Positions 18,201 through 25,531 of a stretch of 61,993 nt of DNA are shown here, in pieces. Within the stretch, counting starts at the first letter, position 1; the number at the start of each line of letters is the position of its first letter. The stretch is from Rhodothermales bacterium (GTDB lineage Bacteria; Bacteroidota; Rhodothermia; Rhodothermales; Bin80), in the NCBI GenBank assembly GCA_028278205.1, contig JANQES010000146.1, positions 1 through 61,993 on the forward strand, written 5' to 3'. The translations under genes were made by a program, and so were the position numbers. The notes beneath the pieces are model-generated. The model did not search any database and was not told the origin of the DNA. It saw only the letters and a list, made by a program, of their open reading frames with translations.

Positions 18201-18900
18201 GGCTACCGAGGCCCTGGCCGACCGCAGCAGCCGCCAGGCCAGCGGCCAGCAGAAAACGTCGATGATGCACCTCAACGAGCTGGCCCTGCTGCTATCCGAC
18301 TTGATGGATCAGATGATGAACTCGCAGGCCGGCGGCGGCAGCGGCAGCATGTCGATGCAGCAGATGATCCAGCAGTTGCAACAGATGGCCGGGCAGCAGC
18401 AGCAACTCAACCAGCAGATCCAGCAGATGCTCAACCAGATGCAGGGCAAACGCCTGAGCCAGGACATGCAAGAGCGCCTGCGTCAGATCGGCGCGCAGCA
18501 GGATGCCATGCGCCGGCAACTCAAAGAGATGAGCCGCAACCGCGAACTCAACAACAAGGTCATGGGCGACCTCAACAAGATCGCCCAGCAGATGGAAGAG
18601 ACCATTCAGGAGTTGCAGCGCGGCAGCGTCAACCGGCGCACGCAGCACCGGCAGCAACAGATCCTCACGCGCCTGCTCGACGCCTCCCGCTCGATGCGTG
18701 AACGCGGCAAACAGAAAAAACGCGAAGGCCAACAGACCGAAGACATCATCCGCCAGAGCCCCGCCGAACTCAACCCCGCCGAGCAAGCCGACCAACTCCG
18801 CCGGGCGCTGCTGAAAGCGTTAGAAAGCGGCTACGCGCCGGACTACCAGGAACTCATCAAACGCTACTTCGAACTGCTCCAGCAGCAGGGACAGGAGTAG
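15289..18900 (+). CDS. DUF4175 family membrane protein with a long Glu/Gln coiled-coil region
   Basis: At 1203 residues this is the largest gene of the window. Transmembrane helices at about 24-45, 62-85 and 165-185 and the block EEAVARKIGTRYPEVSDRL (about 96-114) match DUF4175 proteins. Residues about 190-500 form beta-rich extracytoplasmic domains, and from about 520 on the protein is a charged coiled coil. Residues 728-783 are an EGEQQ microsatellite, flanked by two copies of the motif RAEELAKEQER. The C-terminal third is Gln/Met-rich. Function of the family is unknown; envelope location is inferred from the helices. Confidence 0.85.
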   Translation: MSEHTLNLIEIIRKRLQAATRRITLADLLYGLILTLGIVSAIWLISVAVEAGFWLGTTPRSVVFWVFLIVTLGLFGYFLVMPLLRLLGVLRGPSEEAVARKIGTRYPEVSDRLVNMLHLVEGRSSSAPAPLIEGAVQMLGEQVRDVPFEQVEDFARAKKAGRLASLPVAGLLVFLLAAPGTFLDASQRLISPGATFQRPAPFALDVEPGSLDLVKGASLDITARAIGTELPRALVLSINNLDEDLVEDIRLVADSMGVFRHSLVNVRKSLRYRVSAAPVETPWYTATVTERPIVRSLQVSLDFPRYTGIPPQRLAANVGAVTALPGTRVSLDVGVGGRDVEAAFVRFDDGTLDTLALDESQAAGAFTLRREGTYQIVLRNTSGVENTDPIIYSLKLLSDAFPSIVILEPDPQAELDASLEVDLRLRLNDDFGFSRLGLFYRLAESRFSDVMPDFESIPLPMEAPRQLDQEIAHPWLVGKSTSLDPIPGDVIEYFVQVWDNDAVARFKPAKSAVHRLRIPSLAERYEELDQTQDETQEEMEDLLKETEEVRKQFEELRNELRRKQEGDWEDKRQLERLQEQQQELENRVEDLADQIESATEQMEEHNLVNDETLEMYEELQRVAEEINSPELMEALRELQQAMEELNLQQMQESIEKFEFNEEMFQQRMERTLELFKRLQVQQKLEEAARRAEELAKEQERLAEETEKLSDSESDASDSENEEGEEPEEGEQQEGEGEQEGEQQEGEQQEGEQQEGEQQEGEQQEGEQQEGEQQEGEQQEGEQERAEELAKEQERSAEEMKELEKKMQEILERMEEMKNTPSDQMQQLNDQTQQQQLPQQMQENAEQLEQQQLQDAQQGQQQMQQQLQQLQQQLQQMQSGMSGQQMQINMAALGRALNDILKLSQDQEELRQYVLGAAADSPLLRDFAQRQIELSEGLTVVSDSLQSLAKEIPQMTREVQKQAGESLKAMGQATEALADRSSRQASGQQKTSMMHLNELALLLSDLMDQMMNSQAGGGSGSMSMQQMIQQLQQMAGQQQQLNQQIQQMLNQMQGKRLSQDMQERLRQIGAQQDAMRRQLKEMSRNRELNNKVMGDLNKIAQQMEETIQELQRGSVNRRTQHRQQQILTRLLDASRSMRERGKQKKREGQQTEDIIRQSPAELNPAEQADQLRRALLKALESGYAPDYQELIKRYFELLQQQGQE
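17470..17637 (+). repeat. 15-bp coding microsatellite (EGEQQ) in the DUF4175 gene
   Basis: Eight consecutive 15-bp units from 17503 to 17622 each encode Glu-Gly-Glu-Gln-Gln, preceded by one unit plus a variant (17470-17502) and followed by EGEQE. The last three units are nearly identical at DNA level (GAGGGTGAGCAGCAG), so copy number probably varies by slippage. Being 15 bp, changes in copy number keep the frame. Confidence 0.9.
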
Positions 18901-19024
18901 GTTTCGGGTTGCGGGTTTTTGATTTCTGCTTCTTTGGAGGAACTCCTAACACACCGCTTCCTTTTTCTGAAACTCAGATTATAGGCCAAAATAAGTTCTC
19001 AGCATGTCTTGTACCGCTTGCAGG

Positions 19025-19252
19025 TCAGTGGATGTTACCTGCCCTTTCGTCGTAGTTATCGTAGGCGGCGTCCAGGTCGTTATCCCAATCCTCGGCCATC
19101 GAAGAAGCGGCCAAGTTCATCATGGCAACTGAGTCTTTTATCTGTTCTACGCGCTCCAGGATGCTTTCGGCCATCGTATCTTGCAGAGGATCGGGAAGCT
19201 GTTCGGCAACCTGTTCCGCCTTATTGAGTGCTGATTTCAGGGCTGTGGTCAT
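19025..19252 (-). CDS. Small acidic helical protein, orphan antitoxin-like
   Basis: A 75-residue protein (MTTALKSALNKAEQVAEQLP...) whose layout resembles small antitoxin-type proteins: a basic helix, QLPDPLQDTMAESILERVEQ, then an acidic tail with repeated Asp/Asn/Tyr. No toxin gene (RelE, ParE, PIN) is found on either side, so it is an orphan or has another job. Immediately downstream another frame reads a short STDLQAVQDMLRTYFGL before stopping, which might be a shifted remnant of its own C-terminus or of a partner. It may be a decayed module. Confidence 0.5.
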   Translation of the reverse strand: MTTALKSALNKAEQVAEQLPDPLQDTMAESILERVEQIKDSVAMMNLAASSMAEDWDNDLDAAYDNYDERAGNIH

Positions 19253-19332
19253 CGCTCAGAGGGTTTTTTGGTCCTTCTCGCTTCAGCTTCTACTTCTTGT
19301 CCGAGAGGAAAGTTTATCCCGAATCCCGTCGT

Positions 19333-19989
19333 CTACTTCAGCAAAATCATCGACCGCGCCTCGATGAACCCGTCGCCGGCGACCCGCATCACGTATTTGC
19401 CACTCGGCAGCCGCGAACCGTCTAGCGTGAACAGATGCATCGTGTAAGCCGGCAGATGGCCGTTGTAGAGCAACGCCACACGCCGGCCCAGCATATCGTA
19501 CAGCGCGATCTCTACGCGTTGTGCCTGCTTCACAGCCAGCGTAAAGTTGGCCTGCGGGTTGAACGGGTTCGGATACACTTCTGAGAAGAGGAAGTCGCCC
19601 GGTATTTCGATGAAGCCGGCCACCTCAGCCGGCAGCGCCACGCCGGTCAAGATTGCACTGGCGTAGCCGTCTCCGGCCCCGCCTGCATACAGATTCAATT
19701 CCGATAACGGCCTGCTGGAGATGGATTCACTCGCATAGCCATCACCTGGACCGCCGGTATACAGCGTCAAATCCGACAAATGCCGGTTGGACAAGGAGAA
19801 GCTGGCGTAGCCGTCTCCGGCCCCGCCTGCATACAGATTCAATTCTGATAACGGCCTGCTGGAGATGGATTCGCTCGCATAGCCGTCCCCGGAGCCACCG
19901 GCATATTGGGCCGACGCCATTGGGACAAACCCGATGAAGCAAAGCATACAAAAGCCCCAACCCTTCGTCATAGCCTCGCACCGTCTCAT
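19333..19989 (-). CDS. T9SS-exported protein with GDGYAS repeats
   Basis: Start at the ATG 19989 (MRRCEAMTKG...; the ATG at 19971 is also possible); signal peptide ends at MASAQ. Then come about 3.5 units of 24 residues, each opening Y(A/T)GG(S/A/P)GDGYAS, at about residues 29-111. The C-terminal 85 residues are a type A T9SS sorting domain: SEVYPNPFNPQANFTL, then LYDMLGRRVALLYNG and LPSGKYVMRVAGDG. The protein should be secreted and attached to the cell surface. Repeat function is unknown. The gene follows the FGE-like gene on the same strand with a 46-base gap, so they are probably one operon. Confidence 0.85.
   Translation of the reverse strand: MRRCEAMTKGWGFCMLCFIGFVPMASAQYAGGSGDGYASESISSRPLSELNLYAGGAGDGYASFSLSNRHLSDLTLYTGGPGDGYASESISSRPLSELNLYAGGAGDGYASAILTGVALPAEVAGFIEIPGDFLFSEVYPNPFNPQANFTLAVKQAQRVEIALYDMLGRRVALLYNGHLPAYTMHLFTLDGSRLPSGKYVMRVAGDGFIEARSMILLK
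19657..19905 (-). repeat. 72-bp coding tandem repeat (GDGYAS units)
   Basis: Units run leftward from 19905 in steps of 72 bp: 19905-19834, 19833-19762, 19761-19690 and a partial one. Units 1 and 3 encode the same SESISSRPLSELNL tail and are nearly identical in DNA, while unit 2 differs. This points to duplication of a 144-bp block rather than simple single-unit growth. Confidence 0.8.
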
Positions 19990-20035
19990 TTTAACCGCCC
20001 TCTGTTCAATCTTTCGCCACGCGTCGGATGACCCC

Positions 20036-21496
20036 TCACGGAGCCGACCGAACCGCCCGAAACCCGAGGAGGGCTTCCCGAAAGGCAAACGTGCCGGCCG
20101 CGTCGCCGCGATCCGAAACCCGAAGAGTCGGCGGAGGATCACCCCAGGCACCGCCGCGGAAGCCGGCGCCGGCGGCATCGTCGCCCGGCCAGTTATTTGC
20201 ATTGGCCGAACCGTTTGCATCCAGCGCACCGTCCCCGTCCGTGTTGATGAACGCGCGCCCTTTAGCGTGACCGATCGTCACGGCCCGCTCCCACAGGTTC
20301 CCGCTCATCTCCATCACCCCGTAGTGCGTCGCGCCGGCTTCCGTCCGGCTCGGCGTAGGCAAGCTGGCCGCGAAGATGCCCACCCGCAACGGACCCTGAA
20401 GCGATCCGTCTGTCGTAGCATACGAGGCATTGCCCGTGCCGCTAACCGGGTTATCGACGACCGCGTTGGGCATTCCGTCGTTGTTGATCGCATAGGGAGC
20501 GTTGTGAAGGCTCGTGTTGCCCCAGGCGTACTCGTCCGCCACGGCAAGCCGCGTGCCCCGGCTCGCCTTCTCGTACTCCAGTTCCGTCATCGGGCGCAGC
20601 CCGGCCCAGTCGGCATACGCCACCCCATCCGCCCAACTCAAGAAGTTGCACGCCCGGTCCGGCACCCCCGCTACGAAGTTGGGATGGCTGCCGCTGATGG
20701 TATGCCGGAAGTTGCCGTTCTGGTTGGGGAAACGGTTCCCGGCCTGCGTGCTCGTGAGCATAGTCAGAAACTCGGCGTACTGCCCCTGGCTGATCTCGTA
20801 CTTCATGATGCAGAACGCCCCGAAGCCGTTGGGCCAGTTCGCGTTCGGCGTCGCTTGCCCCGTCGGGAAGCCGCCTGCTTCGCCGCCCAGCGATCCTGTG
20901 CCGGAGGGCGTTGTCGTGGCGATGGCGGTGTTGATCGTGGTCAGCGTGAAGTTAGCACGGGGGGTTGTGCTGCCGTCTCCGGCGGCGAACGCGCCTTCGG
21001 GCACAAAGACCATCTCGATGCCGACGACCCGCAATTCCACCTCGTCGTTGTCGCCCAGTCCGTCCTCGCCGTAATTCCAGCGCAGTTGCACGCCGACGTA
21101 GCCTACATCGCCCGTACCGTCCCCGTCACGGTAGACGAACACGCCTGTGCCGTCGGACGCGGTATCGATCGTAGAACCCGACGCTGCCGTATGGCCCGTC
21201 AGGTTAATCGTCGCATGCTGCCAATCGCCGCCCGGCCCCCTGTACTTGATGAACACCCACGCCGCATCCCAGTTGTTCGGGTCACCTGTAGATACACGCC
21301 AGGAGTTCTCCCAACGGATGTCGAACTGCACCAGGATAAAGTCGTCCGTGGTATTTTGTCCCTCCAGAGAGACGTTGCTGATGCTGAGGTTGTTGGCCCG
21401 TACCGGGGTGGCTGCCAGTAACCCTGCGATCAGGCCCAGTGCCAACCAGCCTCCCACACCCTCCACCCCACCGGTGGCGTGCTTCCTATAGCTCAT
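20036..21496 (-). CDS. Exported formylglycine-generating-enzyme-fold (SUMF1-like) protein
   Basis: A 486-residue protein with a signal peptide (GGWLALGLIAGLLAATPVRA, about 15-34). Residues about 35-150 are a beta-rich N-terminal domain. From about 155 the FGE-sulfatase fold follows: GIEMVFVPEGAFAAGDGS, IMKYEISQGQYAEFL, LSWADGVAYADWAGLRPMTE, MEMSGNLWERAV and GAGFRGGAWGDPPPTLRVSD. The Cys-containing active-site motif of true formylglycine-generating enzymes is absent, so it is probably a binding or structural version of the fold. It sits upstream of the GDGYAS T9SS gene on the same strand. Confidence 0.85.
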   Translation of the reverse strand: MSYRKHATGGVEGVGGWLALGLIAGLLAATPVRANNLSISNVSLEGQNTTDDFILVQFDIRWENSWRVSTGDPNNWDAAWVFIKYRGPGGDWQHATINLTGHTAASGSTIDTASDGTGVFVYRDGDGTGDVGYVGVQLRWNYGEDGLGDNDEVELRVVGIEMVFVPEGAFAAGDGSTTPRANFTLTTINTAIATTTPSGTGSLGGEAGGFPTGQATPNANWPNGFGAFCIMKYEISQGQYAEFLTMLTSTQAGNRFPNQNGNFRHTISGSHPNFVAGVPDRACNFLSWADGVAYADWAGLRPMTELEYEKASRGTRLAVADEYAWGNTSLHNAPYAINNDGMPNAVVDNPVSGTGNASYATTDGSLQGPLRVGIFAASLPTPSRTEAGATHYGVMEMSGNLWERAVTIGHAKGRAFINTDGDGALDANGSANANNWPGDDAAGAGFRGGAWGDPPPTLRVSDRGDAAGTFAFREALLGFRAVRSAP

Positions 21497-21648
21497 GATT
21501 CTGTGATTATTTAACGGATGATGTCAGAATTGCCAGGTACAAAACTTCAATCTTTAGGTAAGCAAAAACTTAACGAAGTGCAATCGTATCAAGGAAATGC
21601 GCAAATCGAGGAAAAAGAGAAACTCATAATCTGCAACGCCCTCCCCCC

Positions 21649-22092
21649 TCACAGAAACCGCGCCCTGAGTTCCGGCGTGGGGATGCGGCAGGTGTCGCGC
21701 TTGCCGAAAAAGCGATAGCGGTTGCGCGCAATCCAGTTGTAGATCACGTCGCGCACGGGCCGGGGGATGATGATGAAGGCGTAAAACAGCGGCCAGCCGC
21801 CCGTGAGCCGCCGGGCGATGCGCAAGGCCGCCGTCGAACTGCGGTAGCACTGCCCCGCCTCGACCACCACGAGGCTGTCGAGATAGTCGGTGGACAAGGC
21901 GTAGCGGGTGAGCAACGGTTTGACAGCCTCGTCTTGCAACGCGGCGAACTTGAAAAAAGCCTTCGGATCCCGGTCGATGATGAAGTTGACCGAGTTGTTG
22001 CACAGGTTGCACACGCCGTCGAAGAGCACGAGTGTGTGCCGTTCCAACACGTCCTCCAACGATGAGGCGACGAGTGATTCTTCGGCTGGCAT
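21649..22092 (-). CDS. DCC family thiol-disulfide oxidoreductase-like protein (DUF393)
   Basis: The motif LVLFDGVCNLCNNSV near residue 20-35 is the defining DxxCxxC signature of the DCC/DUF393 family (YuxK-like), and IDRDPKAFFKFAALQ and LSTDYLDSLVVVE follow as usual. The family is thioredoxin-like with two active-site cysteines, of uncertain physiological role. The start is taken at the ATG 22092 (MPAEESL); a TTG at 22125 would add 11 residues. It is divergent from chrA. Confidence 0.85.
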   Translation of the reverse strand: MPAEESLVASSLEDVLERHTLVLFDGVCNLCNNSVNFIIDRDPKAFFKFAALQDEAVKPLLTRYALSTDYLDSLVVVEAGQCYRSSTAALRIARRLTGGWPLFYAFIIIPRPVRDVIYNWIARNRYRFFGKRDTCRIPTPELRARFL

Positions 22093-22206
22093 TCCGGGGG
22101 CGTCGTGTTTTTTTGATGGATTCAATGTTCAATACGAAAAAGACGCCGTTTCGGTTGCCGATGCACTGCGCGGCCTTCTATCTTGGAGTTCGATTTTTTT
22201 AGAATA

Positions 22207-22277
22207 GAACGCGGATGACGCGGATTTGGCGGATGATCGCGGATCTACTTTCAACAAAATCCGCGTCATCCGCGTTC
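22207..22277. repeat. Word-type hairpin GAACGCGGATGACGCGG..., perfect 21-bp stem
   Basis: 22207-22227 pairs exactly with 22257-22277. The loop contains further GCGGAT words. It lies in the divergent spacer between the DCC gene and chrA, ending 15 bases before the chrA ATG, so here it sits in a leader rather than at gene ends. Confidence 0.8.
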
Positions 22278-22292
22278 CATTTTCAACAACAA

Positions 22293-23474
22293 ATGCCCGA
22301 TCCACACAACAAACACCCCGGCACACTCAACGAACTTTTCCGGTTGTTTTTGAAGCTCGGCTTCATCGGCTTTGGCGGCCCGGCGGCGGTCATTGCGATG
22401 ATGGACGACGAAATCGTCAAACGCCGGGAATGGCTCAGCCGCGAGCATTTCCTCGACCTCGTCGGCGCCACCAACCTGATCCCCGGCCCCAACTCGACCG
22501 AGATGACGATGCACATCGGCTACGAGCGCCGGGGTTGGGCGGGGCTCATCACCGCCGGCAGTTGCTTCATCCTGCCGGCAGCGTTGATGACGGGGACGCT
22601 GGGCTGGCTCTACGCCCAATACGGCACGATGCCCGAAGTCGAACCGTTCCTGCGCGGCATCAAACCGGCGGTGATGGCGGTGATCCTGGGCGCGTTGTGG
22701 CGACTCGGCAAGGCGGCGCTCAAAAGCTGGACGCTCATACCCGTCGGCATAGCCGTGGCGGCAGCGCTCGTGCTCGGCGTGGGCGAGGTGATAGCCCTGC
22801 TCGGCGGCGGCGTCTTCGGGATGTTGTGGTTGCGCGGCTACGACACCTGGCAGTCGGGCCGGGGCACGAAAGCCGGGTGGTTGGCGCCGCTGATAGCCAC
22901 GCCCGGCGCCGGCCTCTTCGCCTGGACCATGCAGCAAGCCGCCTCGCAAGAGATCCCGCTATGGAAGCTCGGCCTGTTTTTCCTGAAGGTCGGCGCGGTG
23001 CTCTACGGCAGCGGCTACGTGCTCATCGCTTTCCTCGAAGGCGACCTCGTGGAAGCCTACGGCTGGCTCACCGAACAACAACTCCTCGACGCCATCGCCA
23101 TCGGCCAGTTTACGCCGGGTCCGGTGCTGACGACGGCCACCTTCATCGGCGTGGTGCTGGCCGGGTGGCAAGGCGGTGTCGTCGCCACGTTCGCCATCTT
23201 CTTGCCGTCATTTTTCTTTGTGGCGATCCTCAACCCCATCATCCCCAAACTGCGCCGCTCGCCCTGGACGGCGGCTTTCCTCGACGCCGTCAACGTCAGC
23301 GCCGTGGCGTTGATGCTGGTGGTGACGGTCAAGCTGGGCATCTCGGTGCTCGACGCGTGGGATCCCTGGCTGATCTTTGCCCTGGCAACCGTGGCGGCGT
23401 TCCGCTTCAGGCTCAACGCCGCCTACCTCGTCATCGGCGGCGCGGTGCTGGGGTGGCTGTTTGGGTTGTTTTAA
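22293..23474 (+). CDS. chrA: Chromate transporter, two-domain CHR family
   Basis: A 394-residue polytopic membrane protein with two CHR domains. The first carries LFLKLGFIGFGGPAAVIAMM and ATNLIPGPNSTEMTMHIGYE; the second carries GLFFLKVGAVLYGSGYVLI and AIGQFTPGPVLTTATFIG. Members expel chromate or related oxyanions across the inner membrane; chromate versus sulfate specificity cannot be judged. The ATG at 22293 gives the usual short N-terminus. An extended open frame that starts upstream of it is repeat-derived. Confidence 0.92.
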   Translation: MPDPHNKHPGTLNELFRLFLKLGFIGFGGPAAVIAMMDDEIVKRREWLSREHFLDLVGATNLIPGPNSTEMTMHIGYERRGWAGLITAGSCFILPAALMTGTLGWLYAQYGTMPEVEPFLRGIKPAVMAVILGALWRLGKAALKSWTLIPVGIAVAAALVLGVGEVIALLGGGVFGMLWLRGYDTWQSGRGTKAGWLAPLIATPGAGLFAWTMQQAASQEIPLWKLGLFFLKVGAVLYGSGYVLIAFLEGDLVEAYGWLTEQQLLDAIAIGQFTPGPVLTTATFIGVVLAGWQGGVVATFAIFLPSFFFVAILNPIIPKLRRSPWTAAFLDAVNVSAVALMLVVTVKLGISVLDAWDPWLIFALATVAAFRFRLNAAYLVIGGAVLGWLFGLF

Positions 23475-23590
23475 TCACTGGGGTACAGTCTTACGAAACT
23501 TTCCTGATTCTTACAACTTGTTATACCCGGTTGCTTGCAAGCGACTACTCAAGATCGAGAATACAAACAAGAATCACTCCAAGAGCACCA

Positions 23591-25519
23591 ATGAAACTCA
23601 CAAAGAAGGAAAAGCGAGATAACCTGGAATTCTACTCAAAGTTATTCCAGGCCCTGGAGCTTGGGGAAAAGAAGGCAGAAAGTATCATTATCGATGAACT
23701 CTTCGAGACCTTCGAGTTCCCTGGTCGTGGCAATGCTGTGAAATGGTTCGCCCGGCATCATCCCCCGGAAACAATCATGGGATGGTTAATGCATGAGGTG
23801 GAACCCTTTGCACGCATGCTGGAACAGATCTACAGTTGGCTCTCCAGGATCCGAGCAACCGCTGGAGGAAATGTTGACCAGATAACCTTCAATTTCGCTG
23901 CTCTGAACGAGCAGGTTCCATTCAGTCTCGAGTCATTTCCCAAGACTTACATTCGCACGTGGGCCTATGAGGCTGGGCTTGCGCGTAGCTTCGATCCCCA
24001 AGCACGAGGCTATCTGAGAGTCGATACACCGAACTACTGGCGAGAGGACATACCCGCCCTCTATAATCTCAGTCGCTCACCTGTGCTTCATCGCTATCTG
24101 TTCGAAAGGCTACCCGAACAAAACAAATATGCAATCCTCACCCGCGTGCAGCATGTTATCGATGTACTTGATCAGAATTACTTGCGGATGACCACTCCGG
24201 AGGACGTGAATGCCTGGCCTTTGGAGCCCAATTTGATCTTCTACGTTCGCTCTGAAGAGGTGTGGCAGGAAGCGCTGGCAGTGGTACGCGAGTCTGACGA
24301 CACGTTCGAAGTCCGCAATAATCTCGACCCTCTCTTTCATAACGGAGAGATAGTTCATACAAAGGACTTCATCGAATGCCTTGAGCACGGAGCAGCATAT
24401 CTAAACAATGCCGAGTTCCCGCAGGATGTTGAACCAATCCTCAACAGGGATGATTTAGAAAGCGATGACACGTACGCCATCCTTTGTGCTTACGAGCTGT
24501 GTTTCCCGGTACAAGAGGTGACAGTCCGTACGTGGATGGACGTTGTAGACAAGGTGCTTCTCCCATTCTGGAAATACCGCTGGCGCCTCTTCGAAGTATG
24601 GTCGATTCTATGGATGCGCCAGGCCCTTCCGGAGCCCTGGCGACCCGATCCACGTCTATCCGCCAGGAGCGACAGTCCAGACGCTTACGAATGGGTGCTG
24701 TCCGGAGGTGACGCTGAACATCCCGTCGCTTCTCTTCGAAAAGGAGATCACGACCTGAGCATCTGGTTCCAACTAAAGACCCCGCTGAGTAGCGAGGATG
24801 CCTCGTGCTTCGGGCAGGAGAATATCGAACCTGATGTCCGCTTACGAGGCCGGAAATCCGGAAACGAATGGGATCTGGTGATACTGGAATTGAAAGATCG
24901 TCATCTGGCAGCAGGCTCAGAGGAGAAACGCGTGGCCCGGATGTACGCCACGACCGACGCCAACGTAGTATGCGTTGCGAACTACTCTCCATTTAGCTCG
25001 AAGAGCCTTCATCAAAAAGTATACAAAGAACAGATAAACGAAACAGAGGTCTTCCTTGTCGACGAGTTTAGACCGGGCAATACGCCGCAGGAGATTGAGG
25101 AAAGCATTCAAAGAACTATCGGATCACTATTGGGAATAGACGTTCTCATTGACATCTCAGGAAGTATGCGTGCTCAACAAATCAATGAGGCTCTGGATCT
25201 ACTGATGGGTTCCGGTGTATTGATCGAAAGATGGTTTGTATGGTCCACCGACTTCCGTCAAGTGAAAAACCGTACTGAAGCCACAGCTAACTTCGGGGGT
25301 TCTACGGATCTAAAGCAAGCCCTCACTGCTTACGATTCCTTGAATGCGAGTGATTTGTCAAGGGCTTTAATCCTTACAGATTCCGATGGCGTGCGGCAAC
25401 TCGAGACACTGAAACCGTTGAAGGAGAACACAGGCTTCTTGTGTGAGGACGTAAACGAAGGAGTGAACATTGATGCATTCAAAGAATGGCTCTCCTTAGA
25501 AGTCCGTCCCTCAGGGTAA
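23591..25519 (+). CDS. PD-(D/E)XK nuclease - von Willebrand factor A (VWA) fusion protein, candidate defence protein
   Basis: A 642-residue cytoplasmic protein; I know of no named family with this layout. Residues 1-310 are mostly helical and unrecognised. A PD-(D/E)XK nuclease core follows: Glu335 in RWRLFEVWSIL (motif I), Asp415 in EPDVRL, and Glu433/Lys435 in LVILELKDR. A VWA domain fills 510-642 with a complete MIDAS: DISGS (521-525), Thr572 in GGSTDLKQAL and Asp597 in LILTDSDG. The true start is the ATG at 23591; the open frame continues upstream only as an antiphase shadow of chrA. Composition is AT-richer than the flanking chrA and fadI, suggesting horizontal gain. fadI begins 12 bases after its stop. 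DNA cleavage regulated by a metal-dependent VWA is inferred. Confidence 0.8.
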   Translation: MKLTKKEKRDNLEFYSKLFQALELGEKKAESIIIDELFETFEFPGRGNAVKWFARHHPPETIMGWLMHEVEPFARMLEQIYSWLSRIRATAGGNVDQITFNFAALNEQVPFSLESFPKTYIRTWAYEAGLARSFDPQARGYLRVDTPNYWREDIPALYNLSRSPVLHRYLFERLPEQNKYAILTRVQHVIDVLDQNYLRMTTPEDVNAWPLEPNLIFYVRSEEVWQEALAVVRESDDTFEVRNNLDPLFHNGEIVHTKDFIECLEHGAAYLNNAEFPQDVEPILNRDDLESDDTYAILCAYELCFPVQEVTVRTWMDVVDKVLLPFWKYRWRLFEVWSILWMRQALPEPWRPDPRLSARSDSPDAYEWVLSGGDAEHPVASLRKGDHDLSIWFQLKTPLSSEDASCFGQENIEPDVRLRGRKSGNEWDLVILELKDRHLAAGSEEKRVARMYATTDANVVCVANYSPFSSKSLHQKVYKEQINETEVFLVDEFRPGNTPQEIEESIQRTIGSLLGIDVLIDISGSMRAQQINEALDLLMGSGVLIERWFVWSTDFRQVKNRTEATANFGGSTDLKQALTAYDSLNASDLSRALILTDSDGVRQLETLKPLKENTGFLCEDVNEGVNIDAFKEWLSLEVRPSG

Positions 25520-25531
25520 ACAATAACCGTC

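Noticed and set aside
22226..23590. N-terminal 455-residue extension of the nuclease-VWA frame
   Set aside because: It overlaps chrA in another phase and reads as Arg/His-rich shadow sequence. The real start is the ATG at 23591, where sequence texture changes sharply.
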